Shown here: positions 1 to 13,100 of the stretch, in pieces
How the letters are laid out: each line of letters starts with the position of its first letter
Numbering within the stretch: position 1 is the stretch's first letter
Assembly (NCBI GenBank): GCA_010645155.1
Contig: CM021315.1
Coordinates: forward strand, 10,510,101-10,574,100
Source of the DNA: Tigriopus japonicus
Lineage: Eukaryota; Arthropoda; Copepoda; Harpacticoida; Harpacticidae
Length of the DNA stretch: 64,000 nucleotides
Direction: 5' to 3'
Notes under the pieces: model-generated
The model's database searches: none
Told to the model about the DNA's origin: nothing
The model's input: only the letters and a program-made list of their open reading frames with translations
Translations under genes and position numbers: made by a program

Positions 1-409
1 TTTTGAACATGAATCTGTGATTGCCCAATTTCGGTACATTTAATGTTTGATTCATCTCATATTTTTCCCTTTTTTCTCGAGGTTCAACCGTTGGGCCTTA
101 AGTTTGGAGTGAAGCGCGCCCTCAAAACATTGAATGGGAAAGCTGGCTGCCGACTGAGACAAGGAACGCTTGACATCGTGCGGCTGCTGAGTCAGAAGTC
201 CGTTGGAAACGCTCACGTGGGAGCGCCCTCGGTCCTCAATGCATCCTTGGAAACTCGACGAGTCTGCTCTGCGAATGCCGGTAATTTTTCTAGGCTATTC
301 AGTTGTTCATGAGAAGAAGACGGGAGAAGTGAAGCCGATACCGTTCGTCTCGAAGAGTTTGTGGTATTTTCGAGTCAATTGAGTGAACCCAGTGCTGTTC
401 CATGCGGTG
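1..409 (+). promoter_or_regulatory. Probable promoter/5' leader of the CLCA gene
   Basis: This stretch lies directly upstream of the CLCA signal-peptide exon and has no recognisable coding similarity. A TCAGTT pentamer-like initiator sits near 299-304, as in many arthropod promoters, but no TATA box is obvious. The open frame at 43-312 shows no domain and is more likely 5' leader or promoter sequence. Transcription start is inferred only. Confidence 0.25.
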
Positions 410-640
410 ATGGGCGTGTTACGACCTCGACCAAACCTTCGGGCTTGGCCGGCCCAGCTCTCTTGGGTTTGGCTTTGCTCTGTAACACTTTGGTGGGTCA
501 GCGCCAGGAGCGTGCACGGACTTTACGCCGTAAAATCTTTGCGATTTGATCAGGACACGGGTGGTTATGAGGATGTAGGCGTGGTGATTTCGCCACACCT
601 CAAACGTGAGGAATGTCCCCAAATCCTGGACAATGTAAAG
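410..640 (+). CDS. CLCA exon 1: signal peptide and start of N-terminal domain
   Basis: The first true ATG in the frame is at 410. It gives a basic N-terminus followed by a hydrophobic run ([16 protein letters not shown]), a good secretory signal. The segment [19 protein letters not shown] then matches the start of the CLCA N-terminal domain, where vertebrate members read NGYEDIVIAINP. The exon ends in ...DNVK at a GTAGGT donor, phase 0, and joins exon 2 in frame. Assignment to the distant gene rests on this match and on phase. Confidence 0.85.
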
Positions 641-3600
641 GTAGGTTTTGATTCCCCTCTGCTTTGATTCCCGGGTTGACTGGTCTCAATCGACACGATT
701 GCCTTGGAAAGAGAGAGAGAGCGTTGCTGTTCATCACTCAGTGACCGGATGTTTGGCAGTTCCGGAGGGTCGGAATGGCATCAGATTGGTTGGGGGAAGT
801 CGAACCCATCTAGGGTGGTGGTGCTTGGCCATTCTTCCTGTCCCCTTCAAAGTTAGGATGAACACTTTCGGCTTTGAAATCATTGTGATTTTCTGAGTAT
901 CGCACGAAAGGACTGAAAAATCAAGCCATCGCAATGATTACAGTTTCCGCCTCTCATGTTTACCATTCAAGACTGAGAAGAATGCATGGTATACGTGGAA
1001 AGAACTGAGAGCGCGGTTCAACGGCGCTTTCCCATCGATTTTTATGTTTGTTGATTATCTGAGCTCACCAATTTGCCCAAAACCCAAGATCAGCCCCGGG
1101 AAGGGCTTCAATCATTAGGAACGTTATTTGTTTTGTTCCAGGTTTCGACAACAGCTTCCCTCCATGTGCCAATCTATGATGACTAAGCTAGTAATAACTT
1201 CCATTATATTGATTGTCTCGCTCGGGAATTGTTGGTATCTCTTCTATCACCCTTGATAGTGCTAGATAAGATCAAAGCTGTAGGTTGATAAATTTGCTCA
1301 TAAGAGAATTGTTTTCTACGAGCTTACATTGACACAACCTCCCCAAGGTTGTCCGAACTATATGGTTTTCATGGGTGGAGAAGAATCACTTTTCTAACTT
1401 CTCCGAGATGGTAGTTTAGTTAGATCAACTACACTATTCTAACGTCATGGTAAGAACGGACGTGTTGAGACCTAAAGAGACACTTAATCTGCACCTTGCA
1501 GATGTTCCATGGAAAAGAGATTGGTTGACTCGTTATTTTGGCCGATAATGATTGTATATAATAATTGTAAAATATATGTAAAAAGTATAATAATTGGATG
1601 AATTTTCTAGGTGTAGACGTTCTCAGAATGCTTCGAATAACGCCTTACCCTCTCAGAGCAATGTCAGATTCAACCTGTTGGTCGGTTAAGGGAAACTTTG
1701 TCTGCTTTCCTCAAGAATAGCAATATTTTTTTTCGAAGCGGTCTCCGTCAAAACATCGAATCTTGTTGAGGAAAGGTTTGTTTAACACGTTATGGAGCAC
1801 TTTAGTTGAGCCTGTGTCTTTTCGCCTTTTCCATTAAACTAGACGAAAAGTTCATTAAGTTATCTCCCGCAGTCGAGTGGCTTCTCCGTTCCATCCACAC
1901 GGCATTTGTTCGCCATATTGACAAGTCTGTTTCACAGATAATGCCATCGACCTCTGTTAAATTTATCTAGGAGGGCAGATAAAGGCCAGTGCCAGAGCTC
2001 GGCTCTCAATGAGCTCAGATCTCTTCAAATTGTATCACAAGTTAAATTAAAATCGGAAGCAATTTGGGCTGTAAGTGTTGTTTTACGAACAAAATAATAT
2101 ATTCATCCCCCCCATAAGAAACGAATCCAATCGATCTTATGAAAAGAAATCCAAGATTTCAACTCTCTGAAACATGATTGTTTCATGTATTTCTGAGATG
2201 TCGTTATAAATTTTGGGAGGATCTCTGTTCTTAGAAAAATGCTCGGTCACTTCCTTCCAAATATACGCTCTGTTTGTAAATTTTGGTCCAGTCAAAAGGA
2301 ATCGCTCTCAAACCGTCCGCATTTTTTGAATGCTGCAATTTCCTGAATTTTATTAGTTAGGTATCAGATGTTGAAAGTTATCCTTGTCCATGATTGGTCC
2401 GCAAAAAGCGAAGGTGCAATTATTATTGACCACTCCCAGACACATTTTAGCACACTTACTTTTGGTGGACGGTGATAGAGTTGCATCAGGAGTATTAGAG
2501 AAGCTCCCCTTCTAAAAGTGAACTTGCGTCGAAGAGTCCAATGAAGAAAGTCGGTGAGATAAACTGAAGATGGGAATTTACTTGGAGCAAGATAGGAAAC
2601 TAACCCTGTCTACAACGTTCTTGAGCGGGATTAGTGAAACTTTTAATGAGTGTAAAACTGGTTTGGATGAATAATATTTTTTTGGTGGAGGACAATAGAT
2701 TTCACTCAACATATTTTCCATACAAAATTAGATTTTTTTCTAATGAACTAATGGTTTTGGCACCAAGGTTGGGAATTGACGCCATCATTCCTTTTGCCTC
2801 TGCAGATTAACTGATGCTAATCATTTATTATCCTTCGCGAATCGAAAATAAAACGAATAAAACATCTTTTGAATGGCTGCTAATTTTTTGTTTGCATCTC
2901 ATTTGTTCTGGGACCAAAATTCCAAAGCGCAAAAGGACCGAACACATGATTTATTTTTCCTATCCGTCGTTAAAAGATTTGTGAGTAGGATACCGATCCA
3001 GTATCTAGTGTATTGAACGGCGACCTTTAACAAGAAGAGTGTTTCAAAGCGAAATCTTTTGAGGCAACCAAAATAACCAATATTTTGCAATCGATAGTAA
3101 GAAATATTGTGGAACATTTTTTAAAGGCTTATTTCTTGTTCGACCAACGGTTTAAGATGATTAGTATGGTGTAAAGAAAATGTGTCAAATTTAGGGCTTG
3201 AAATTGGATCCTAACCTCCCTGTCAAATAAGTCCACTGAACTCTGGTTTAAAGCTTGTTTTAACTCCCACAAACTCGACTTGCCCTTCTTCTATCCCATG
3301 TGTAATAAAAAGCTTAAGGCGAATTATGTTCGTTTAAACTTTGTAGTCAGCTACCTTCGGTTTTGGTCAAGAGCCCCTTGGCGGACAGTCCATCATTGCT
3401 TGTTTCGAATATTTACTATTAAACAAAATCTATGATTCCTTTGTATTCAGAAACTAAGTTCAGGGTGACGTGCAGGCCTTCCAAAATCTTCTATTTAGAA
3501 CAGAAATAGTCAAACAAATGTTTTAGCGATGTTCGGCAGAAGGGCTTTTCTTGCGCGATGGGGTGCTTCTGGGGAGCCTTTCAGAGAATTTTGAGCTTTG

Positions 3601-4121
3601 CCAAATTCCAACCAAGCGAGACGTGACTCCCGCCCGAACTTCAACGACGACGAAGACGACACGAAGAAAAGCTGGTTAATAGGATTCATGCTGAGTGAGT
3701 TGTCGAAGTTTGAGATGAAGAACTTGACCTGAGTACACCAAGAAAAGGAAGCACACGAAAAAGCGTCTTCATCTTGGGAATGGAGACGCTGTGAAAGAAA
3801 AAGCCATGGCTTCCAAGCCAAGTGGGGCGGATATTTTAGAGATTTCGTGAGAAATCCCATGGAGAAAAGAGCACCACAAAAAGGGTCTAAGGGAAAGCAT
3901 TCGCCCTTGCTGTCTGAGTAGCCACTCGTGTTTTCTTTCCAAGCAACCCAATGAGCTGAGAATGATATCCCAATCATCATCCATCAATGCTAACACTGAC
4001 ATATTTTGGCATATTTCTTCTAAATCCAATTTCAAGATCCTTTGGTTTGATGAAAGCCGAATCGAGGAAACGTGTCAGGAGTTATGAGAAAAGAACCGTT
4101 CTTACCTTTTCCCTTTTGATA

Positions 4122-4157
<36 letters not shown>

Positions 4158-7100
4158 CGTCGTCGTCGTCGTCGTCGTCATCATCATCATCCTCGATTTC
4201 GTTGTCGTAAGTCGTAACTTTAGGTCTAGTATGGTGTTAACGTCTGGAGCAGATTGTTTCCGTCGCTTGTTTATGCCTCGCTAGTCTGGTTGTCTGCTCT
4301 TTGTTGTCCGTTCTTTCGTTCCGTTTTCATGTCATATTTTAGTCCAACATCGCACCAAACATTGTTAAACTTGTCACATTCAGGCAACCCCTCTTTACTC
4401 TTTCACTCTTCCCTATCTCGGTATCAGTATCTAGCTTTCGTCCACAACTAAGAATTAAGGCACCATGAACATCCACTCAAGAGGACGACGTTAGGCTGAC
4501 TTGATATCTTTGATTGCTCACGTGTGTTCAAGTGTATCTGTGATGATGAGAATATGAAAGGTGGATCAAGCTTTGGAACATATCCGACCTTATAAGAACG
4601 ATGTCAATAATGGGTGAGCTTCAAATAGGTCTTCTACGATCAGACTACCTTGCCGCGATCTTCAGCACAATCCAAGTACTTATTACAAAGCATGACGGAG
4701 CAGATTTGACAAGCTGGACTTTGATATGAATTGTCAAGTCGGTTCTGGGTCTTCTGGAGTGGTTGGAGCTAATAGAAGATGACTCGTGATCGATCGAAAT
4801 GCCTTTTCTCTGACCCAGAGGAATAAAATTCGTTCGTCGCACCTCGTTCTGGTTGTTATGGTTAACTAGCGTTGTATTTTATCTGGGAAATGAGCTAATC
4901 TGCATAAACTGTTCGTCCATTTTTTCAATAGTTTAGTGGCGTTATTTGAGCAAGTTTTCGTTTCGGTTGATGACTTTCCAATGGTCGTTTTGTCGTCGTC
5001 TCAGGGCGTTCTCGCGAAATCGATTAAACAGTCACTTCCACGAGCTTCCTTGGAAGTCAGCTTCTGTTGGCAATAGGCATCAATTATCCCATTCTGATGG
5101 GCTTCATGTGCTTATTGGGAAATAGGAAGAGGGGGGATGCTTTGCAGGGGTGAAAGGGATCGAGTGTAAATTTGATGGAATCGAGCAATTATATGTTCTC
5201 CACATGTTGTTTTCTTTGTCCGTCCCCCTTCTTTCGGCCAAATATCGAGCATCATCATCACTGAGAGCGAATTCGAATGTACGCGGAACCATTTCAGTTG
5301 CAAATATGCTTTTAATCCAATAATGCAAAGACGATTCACTTTTCTCCTCTATCGTTGATGAGTAGAGTCCAGATATTAGTATTCACTCGTGTTCTCTCAA
5401 ACCCATTCAACCATTTCACTCTGATGCTGTCAATTTCAATCACTCAAATTTCCTTGGGAACTGATTTTTATCAAGATCATTCATCTCTGTGTTGAAGAAA
5501 AGGAGACTTGACTAAAATTAGATTATTTTTTTTCTCTTTTTTTTATCGCTGATTGATTGTAAACTCCTTGAACTTCAACTATTTCCATGATTGGCATCTC
5601 AGTGTGATAGCAAAGATTAACTGAAAAGGGATGCAAAAGGAGGACAGCTGAAGAAGTAATAGAAGTTGTAGCATTTGCAAGAACAGCAATAGGAATTGGA
5701 GTGAGTATGTATTCTAGGATCGACAGCAACGAAATCTCTTGACCGAGTTCCCAGCAGGCCACAACGGTAAGTGGTCGACGTGATGTTTATTTTGATTTGA
5801 GATAGGATTGAAAAGCTTGGCGACGACGTCAAATTGAAGCTCTGAAACCCCTCGTGGCGGATTCCCAGGGGGAGGGGACGGTTGTGTTGCCTCATTGAAG
5901 CAGTGTGGCGTGTTAGCTTTACAAGTGCTTTTAAAATTCGCATGTCGAGGAATTGTCCAAAAAACGAAAATATACTTGTTTTTGCCCTATAAGAGGTCGG
6001 TTGGTGAGGTAGTTTGGAAGCATATCTAGAAACATAGAAGAAATCTATGTGACGGAGAAGAAATAACCACGCTCGATCAAGTTTTGTTACGTAAGCTGTG
6101 ATTAAAAAAAGCAACTTGATCGAGCATAGTTATCTCTACTCCGTCTCATATGCTTCTTCTGTGTTTCTGGACATATTTCTAATGTACGAGCGCGTGCTCC
6201 CAAACTATCTCAATAACCGACCTAAGTTGTCGACGGGAACTTTTCACAAGTTCTTGTCATCCGAGCGGAAGGTGGCAACCCTGTATCTTTATTTTTTATC
6301 TTTGTTTTATTAATTGTGTTATGTACATTTTCATATTTAGCCCTGTTGAAAAGTTTGACTTCTCCTTTCTGGTATAACGCTAGAACCTTACTTTATTTGG
6401 GTAGACTAACAAATATTTTCTTACTCAAAAATCTTGCTACATGTGAACATTAACATGGAAGCCGTCTACTTTCAAGTACTAATTGATGTTGGTACAAACT
6501 TCAATGGACGTTGAAGTGGTTTCCAAGTTTCATACGTTTTCCATAATATACTCTACTGATGTGTTTGGAGTTCGATTTTGGCATAGTTTTGCCATCTTGG
6601 TCCTTTAGGGTCTAAAAACTTACCACAACAAGACTTCTCAAAAGGCTGGAGACATCCTCGTAAAATATGGCAGCACTGTCTACCCGGAAATCCATCAGTA
6701 TATCTACTGATGGAACTTGAAGTCAATTTAGAGTGTTGCCATACTAGTCCTTGTTTGGGTCTTTAGTTAAAAAGTTTAATACTGCTGGCTTTTATAATAG
6801 CAATTTGAAAAAATAGCAACACTTCCAACTCGAAACCCATCACTAATAAACTCTGCATGGAAATATATTTATTCAATTGGTTAGATACGTTCTGATCACA
6901 AGAGCTACGACATCACTGTCCCATTATAATTCTTTGGTAACAAAACTGGTTAGGAAGGAGTGACTTTTCATTTTTCCGGGCTCTGACTAAAGTTGAGACA
7001 ACAACTAAGTATTATCGATCGATTCCATGAGTTGGACTTACAAATAGCCGAGCATCTGGTTCACCAATCTTCCCTCTTTCTGTTTTACAATTGGCATCAC

Positions 7101-10100
7101 AAACCTTATTTGGGTAGAGATAGATGTAAGTAACCTTATGCTTGGAAAGCGAAAAACCGAGGTGGGGTGAGGGTGGTAATACGATTGAGTCGCTCAATGA
7201 GTATGCTTCCTTTTCCACAGTCTCTCTCTCTTTCTTTCGCCTCTTGAGGGAACTCTAAGAGAAAGAGACGTCTTTTGTTCTCACAAATGCATGCATATTG
7301 GATGAATTGACGGCTCCATCCAACCAGTGTGAAGGAAGGTCCATCCAGTGGTCTCTCCATCCGAAGAAGACGACTGGAGCACGAGATTTTTAGGTCGCAT
7401 TGATTATCGTTATAGAAATCCCTTGGCCTCATTTCCGGACTGACCCACCCGTTCTTGGTGCCAGCTGATTTTATATAGACACAAGTATGCACTGCTTGCT
7501 TTTGCCATCATTTTGATTCAAACGATGAATATTTATCCTTTGTAGAATTCCATTATATAATGCGCGAATGAGTACCAATTGTGAGGGTGCCAAATGCAAT
7601 CAGGAACATCTGTGAATGATTGGGTAAGTGGGGAGTGTCAGTCCCGAAGTGAAAAGAGCTTGAACAAAAACGTTGTTCTTCCACCGGCTTCAGAATCAAA
7701 AGTGCAGGAGAGTTATGTTAGTAATTAGTGGTACTGGGGTGGCGAAAGATTGAAGCTTTCCATTTTTGTGCTCAACTCGAAAGCAGAACAAAACATAACT
7801 AGTGCCCATTTTGCCCTTTCCTTTAGCACTCTTGCCCATAATGTAAAAATATGGATAGTGAAATGTGTGAAATACGGAAGAAAAATGGCTACTGGTTAGT
7901 GTACGAAATATTATCTGAAATTTAAACGTAGAAAAAGTTGACAGATTGGAATAGTATCTACGTATTTCACCCGCTCCCTTTGGTCGGAACGGAATAGTTT
8001 TATTTCCTTTCAAATTTGCCCAAGTTTATTCTTGAACTTATTTTGGCATCTTATTTGCTTACTTATTTCATCGGTTCACGTTCTTTTCCTCAATTGGAGA
8101 GATTGGTGTCAAGGATTCCTTAGTATGTCCTAAAGCAAAGCCCTCTTCATTGTCCTCGCGGGGGAAACAATGTGTTCTAGATTTGGTGCTAAAGCAGCAA
8201 ATTTGCCAAAGACCCTTGAGAATAGCAGCAGTGATTGAAAAGTGCCAACATTTGGCCAGCTTATCGCTTCCACATTTAGTGGTGATTCATAGAAGTATAA
8301 AAATGTCGATTGGTTCTGAATGAGTTCCCGCCTCTGCTTCTTTCCCGTCTTACCCGATCCAATGGCTTTCGCTACATTGACTTCAGTAAAGGAGAATTTG
8401 TGTCCCATTTCCTATTGTTGTTAACGACTCTAGGGACCTCTTGCTCCTTTAGCGTGCTGAACTGGATAAGCTTTCTTCAAAAATTGTATTACGATGTTGG
8501 TTGGTATTTACTATCCTTTGCGGAAAGTCAGTGGAGGGGATAAACTGGGCCAGATTTATGTGACTGATAGTAGTTTTGGTCTATAAATTTAAGGAATTAT
8601 CCAAAGAAACCCTGTCTCTCTTTTTAACCTTGCGTAAAATAAACGTCGTCTGCTTTGCGTGAAGCCGCAATTCTTGAGGAAAATAGAGATATTATAGAAC
8701 GTAATTCTGGCTAGAGGGAGGCAAGGATATGTACGTAATCTGCGACCGCAATTTTCCTGTGCTCAAGATCGTCTGGCCACGTGCTCGCTCGCTCACAATG
8801 ATGTCGATCACAGACAGAAGATGCACGCCAAGGAAGAGCCCCAACCCCCAATGCCCAATATACTAGTAATTCCCTACTAACCCTTGCTCCCCTATTCCCG
8901 AACCAAGTAGTGGAGATGGTTTGAAAGGGTGGATGGCAATATTAATGTGACGTGGAGCATAATGATAGAAAACACACCAAAATAAGATTAGCGTCGGAAG
9001 TTGCCAAAACCCAGCGACTCGCGCTGAACCCCAAGCACTGTTAAAAAAAATACACTTTGGCGAGCAACTATGCTAAAGGCAGGGAAATACATAAAAATCA
9101 CACCATCGATCCTCTTCGAATAATTTAATGGATCCGAAGGTGGGTAATATGGAGTATTTGGTACTCACTTACATGGGCATTATGAACAACACGAAATTTT
9201 ATTTCTTGCTTGGAAGCTTGGTATCTTATTTGAAGAGACGGACACAAAGCAATTGAAGTGGAACGTTTAAACAATTAAAGAAAATACTTTCTGGCCAGGT
9301 GGGAATATTTTGTTACGATGCAGGAACCAATACTCACATGTATACAATCTATAAAGGTTTACTCAACAAAACATGGGACAAAAATGATTGCTCCCCGACA
9401 AAGGCAAAAGTGGAAAATGATGATATTTATGTGCGTCCTTTTAGCATCTCGATGATAACATGTTTTTTGCCCTCTATGGGTTTGACTTTTCTCCCCCTTT
9501 CGTTCAATAGCGTGCGTAAGTTGCGAGTGTGCACCAAATCCTTGGACCTGGGACGTTGATCATCGTGTGTGCCAATGGATCAATTCCAAGATGCCAGAGT
9601 CAGGCGTGCCGTGAATAGACAAGGAGATTTTCCCTTAATATCCCTTACCCTCGTCACAAGGAGCAGACCAAAAGAGGTCGATCCACCCCTTGCCCCAAAA
9701 AGATATATTGCGCCTTGAACTTTGTTTGATCCCAGAAGACGGGAAAGGTATAAATGGGAGAGTCAAAATTGGAAATGAGATGCCAGGAATGAGCTTTACG
9801 CTTAAGATGAGTTGGAAACGAAGAATGATGTGCTGACCATCGGCTTACTAAGGGATTTAGACACAAGAAGAGCGTTTTTCATTATTTTGAGTTGACTCTG
9901 TCCTCGAATGGGGTTCTTCGCTTGAATTTTTTTTTCTGAACTTACAAATGTTTTTGAAGGCTCTGAAATTTACGATTTGCTGACATGAAAATGTTCAAAG
10001 GATGCACATATTTTAGTCACCACTGGGAAAAAATTGTGTCTAGACAGATCCATTTAAGTAAAAGGGTTACTGGCGGTTGCGGAATTTGTTTTTTATTTGA

Positions 10101-13100
10101 GTTTGAATTAACGTGTGTCCATGTTCTGTTTCAGGTAAGCGAATGACATGTTCTATGGTAAATGAATACGGTTTTGCTTGGCCAAAAAGATTGTTTTCTT
10201 TGGAAATCTACTTTCATTGGTGTTCATCATGAGCTAAAGGGGAGAAGATTGAGGGTGATGAAGAACTCTTTACTTATTCATGGGATACGGTCGGACTCAC
10301 TCCTTGACGTTAAAAGGGACAACATTGACTTCCCCGGTATTAGTGTGATTTGGCAGCGGTCCTCGGATATTCACCCAGTTGGACGATTAGATAACCCAAA
10401 AACTTGAATACTGTACTCCGTACATTTTAGTCCCGTACGTGACTTTGATGGTCCTCTTCGACATTCTTGTTGACTGATTCAGACTTTTTCCCTGTTGATA
10501 TCTGTGTCCAAATAGTGCCAACCCATTTTCATTCAATACAGTTAGGATTCTAAGACGGGAATTTGGCCACAGTTCCATGTAGTGAGTGTACCGGTACTTC
10601 AAACTTGTTCCAGTGGTGTAAGAGAATCGCAAAAGGGGTGGGTAGATGATCTCGGAGCATCCGAAAGCCTAGTGGACGAGTTGTAAGGAGATTGGCAGAT
10701 TTGTGCTAATCCTTTTAGGAGGATCCAATGGACAGAGAGGTTTCAGACTTTTCTCTGCTGGAAAGAGCCAAAGGCACAAGAAGAACGAGAACAAGAGATA
10801 AAGAAGGCAGATGTATATACAAGAAGAGAGAACAACAACATGTACTAAAAACATGGAATCCCTTCATTTTCTGTACGGACGCAAACCCTCGAGAGCTTCC
10901 TCTCACACAACTGATCTGATTTGGCAAAGGGAATTGGAAATCTACCCACTGTTGTACAATTGCAATTGACCTGGTTGTTGAAGATCTCTGTGAAGGGGAT
11001 CACGCCGCTGTTCCCCAAGATTACGGCAAGATTCATGGATTGAATTATGCCCATGTCGTTTCCATGCTCGTGACTTCGGTCCCACTTTTGAGTAAGACGT
11101 TGTCAATATCTTGCAAAGCTCAAGATGGAGAAGATGGGAGCAGATTTGGCAATTCCACACGGTGTTCCGAATGGCTTTTTAGGTTTGGATCGAAATGCCC
11201 AAAGACATCATTCTTGGCACTCTATGGACCCACAATTCAATGAGGAACAACTTTACTTTTATTGTATTAGATAAGTTGAGGCCCAGAGAAAAAGTTGTAT
11301 ACCTAAAAACCTATTAATTTTGAAAAGCCACATGAAATCTCTGGGTATTTGTTTTTTCATATAATTTTAGCGTTTTTTTGCTTTTTGGGGTCAAAAATGG
11401 ACCATTCAAAGTCAAATAACTTAGCTGTTGATGAATGAACTTTTATTCAATTTGAATTCATAAGGTAACTATATGGTCTCTAAATATGGGTTAAATAGTT
11501 TTTTTACAAAATATTATAAATAGTAGGTTTTTAGTTTTTTTTAGGTATATAACTTTTTCCCTAAGCCTAAACTTATCTAATAAAATAAAAATAAAGTTGT
11601 TTCCCATTGAATTGTGGGTCCAAAAAGTGCCATGATGTCTTTGGGTACTTCGATCCAAACCTAAACAGCCATTCGGAACACCCTGTCCAGCAATCGTTTT
11701 TGACTATCGTGAGAGCGAGAGTGCTCCAAAGAAAGAAAGAAAGACGGGCGGCGGATCATAGGCTGTCAATCAAGTGACACAAGATTTGTTTGCAAATAAA
11801 GGGAGCGAGACTCGCCGTCAAAATTCCGATTTGAATGACTTCTTAGGGCCAGAAACTCGAAATAGGTCTAAGCCTCATCCTTGTCTTGAATCCCTCAAAT
11901 CATCGTCGCCATATCCCTAACAACGGGGGTCAATTTTCCACCTCTAACGAATTGGCAAGGTGTTAGTGCTGTAAGCAATTTACCCTAGATTTTCTCAATC
12001 TTGACCTCTCTTTGTTGTGGAGAAGATCTCATACGGAGAACGAAAGACCGATTTGTTCTCACACAAACTTCAAAAGGAAAAAAATGAATGAATGTCGCTA
12101 AATGGTGGTCAAGTGATTGGCGTAAAGCTGGACCATAAAATGCGAGAGGCAGATTGGTTCACCCAAGCTCGACCCTCCTATGAAGTGTTGATGATGAATG
12201 GCCGTGTTCCACTATTGGCTTCACCCAATTTTCAAAATAACGAGAGGTTCCGATTTTCGAGATCGTTTTGTAAAATGGCTTAAGATAGTAAAATGACCGG
12301 AGGATGGGTAGCAACTCAACATAATTGCGAACTGGCACTTCGATCATAAGAATTTACGAGCTCATTGTTCTTGGGAGTGACCTTCCATGATGAGCAGAAA
12401 AGAGGGCAGTCTGATACACCGACATTTAGCATCGTTTTGTCAATTTGATGCTTCATATCAATAGATTTTTTTCCAGAGATGTGTCTTAAATGAGGAAATT
12501 TTATTTCTCTTTAAATATCATTTTAGACCTGCGGTCATTGATTTCCCCTTCATGGGTAAAAAGGTAAACTAATACTGACGACAACGCTAGAAGTTAAAAT
12601 TGTCTTAGAACTCGGCGCATCAACCAAACCAGTCACATAAATAGAAAAAAAAATCAACATCTATCAAAACTGGCACGTTTAGTGGAAGTGCTATTGAGCT
12701 TCATTTAACTTCCAACACTTACCGACCTAAGGAGCTGGTTTTGGCCTCAATTTGGTTAGAGTCTAGCATCCCAAATAATTTTCGTGTCAAAAAGGGAAAA
12801 ATTTCCCAGAGATTTACTCACCCAGGCAAGCCGGATAATACTTAGGACTACGTCGCACTGAAACGAATGCTTACAGGAAACTCACTCCGTCGATTTCGAA
12901 GAGTCGGTAAAAAGGCAAACCCCCAAGGGAACCTGGACTCAAAAATCACTTGAGTGGAAGGCAAGAAATGCTGTGGAAGCTAAAAGTTCAGGACTCAAGA
13001 GGGGACCTGTGGGATCAAGTTATGCCAAACATCTTATTTTGATAGCTGAGAAACTTGATGGCAGTACATTTGACCGAGTACGGGATGAGTTCTAACATGT

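Noticed and set aside
3510..4035. Two overlapping minus-strand open frames (156 and 88 residues)
   Set aside because: They overlap in different frames, at least one uses a non-ATG start, neither shows a domain, and they lie next to a microsatellite inside the CLCA intron.
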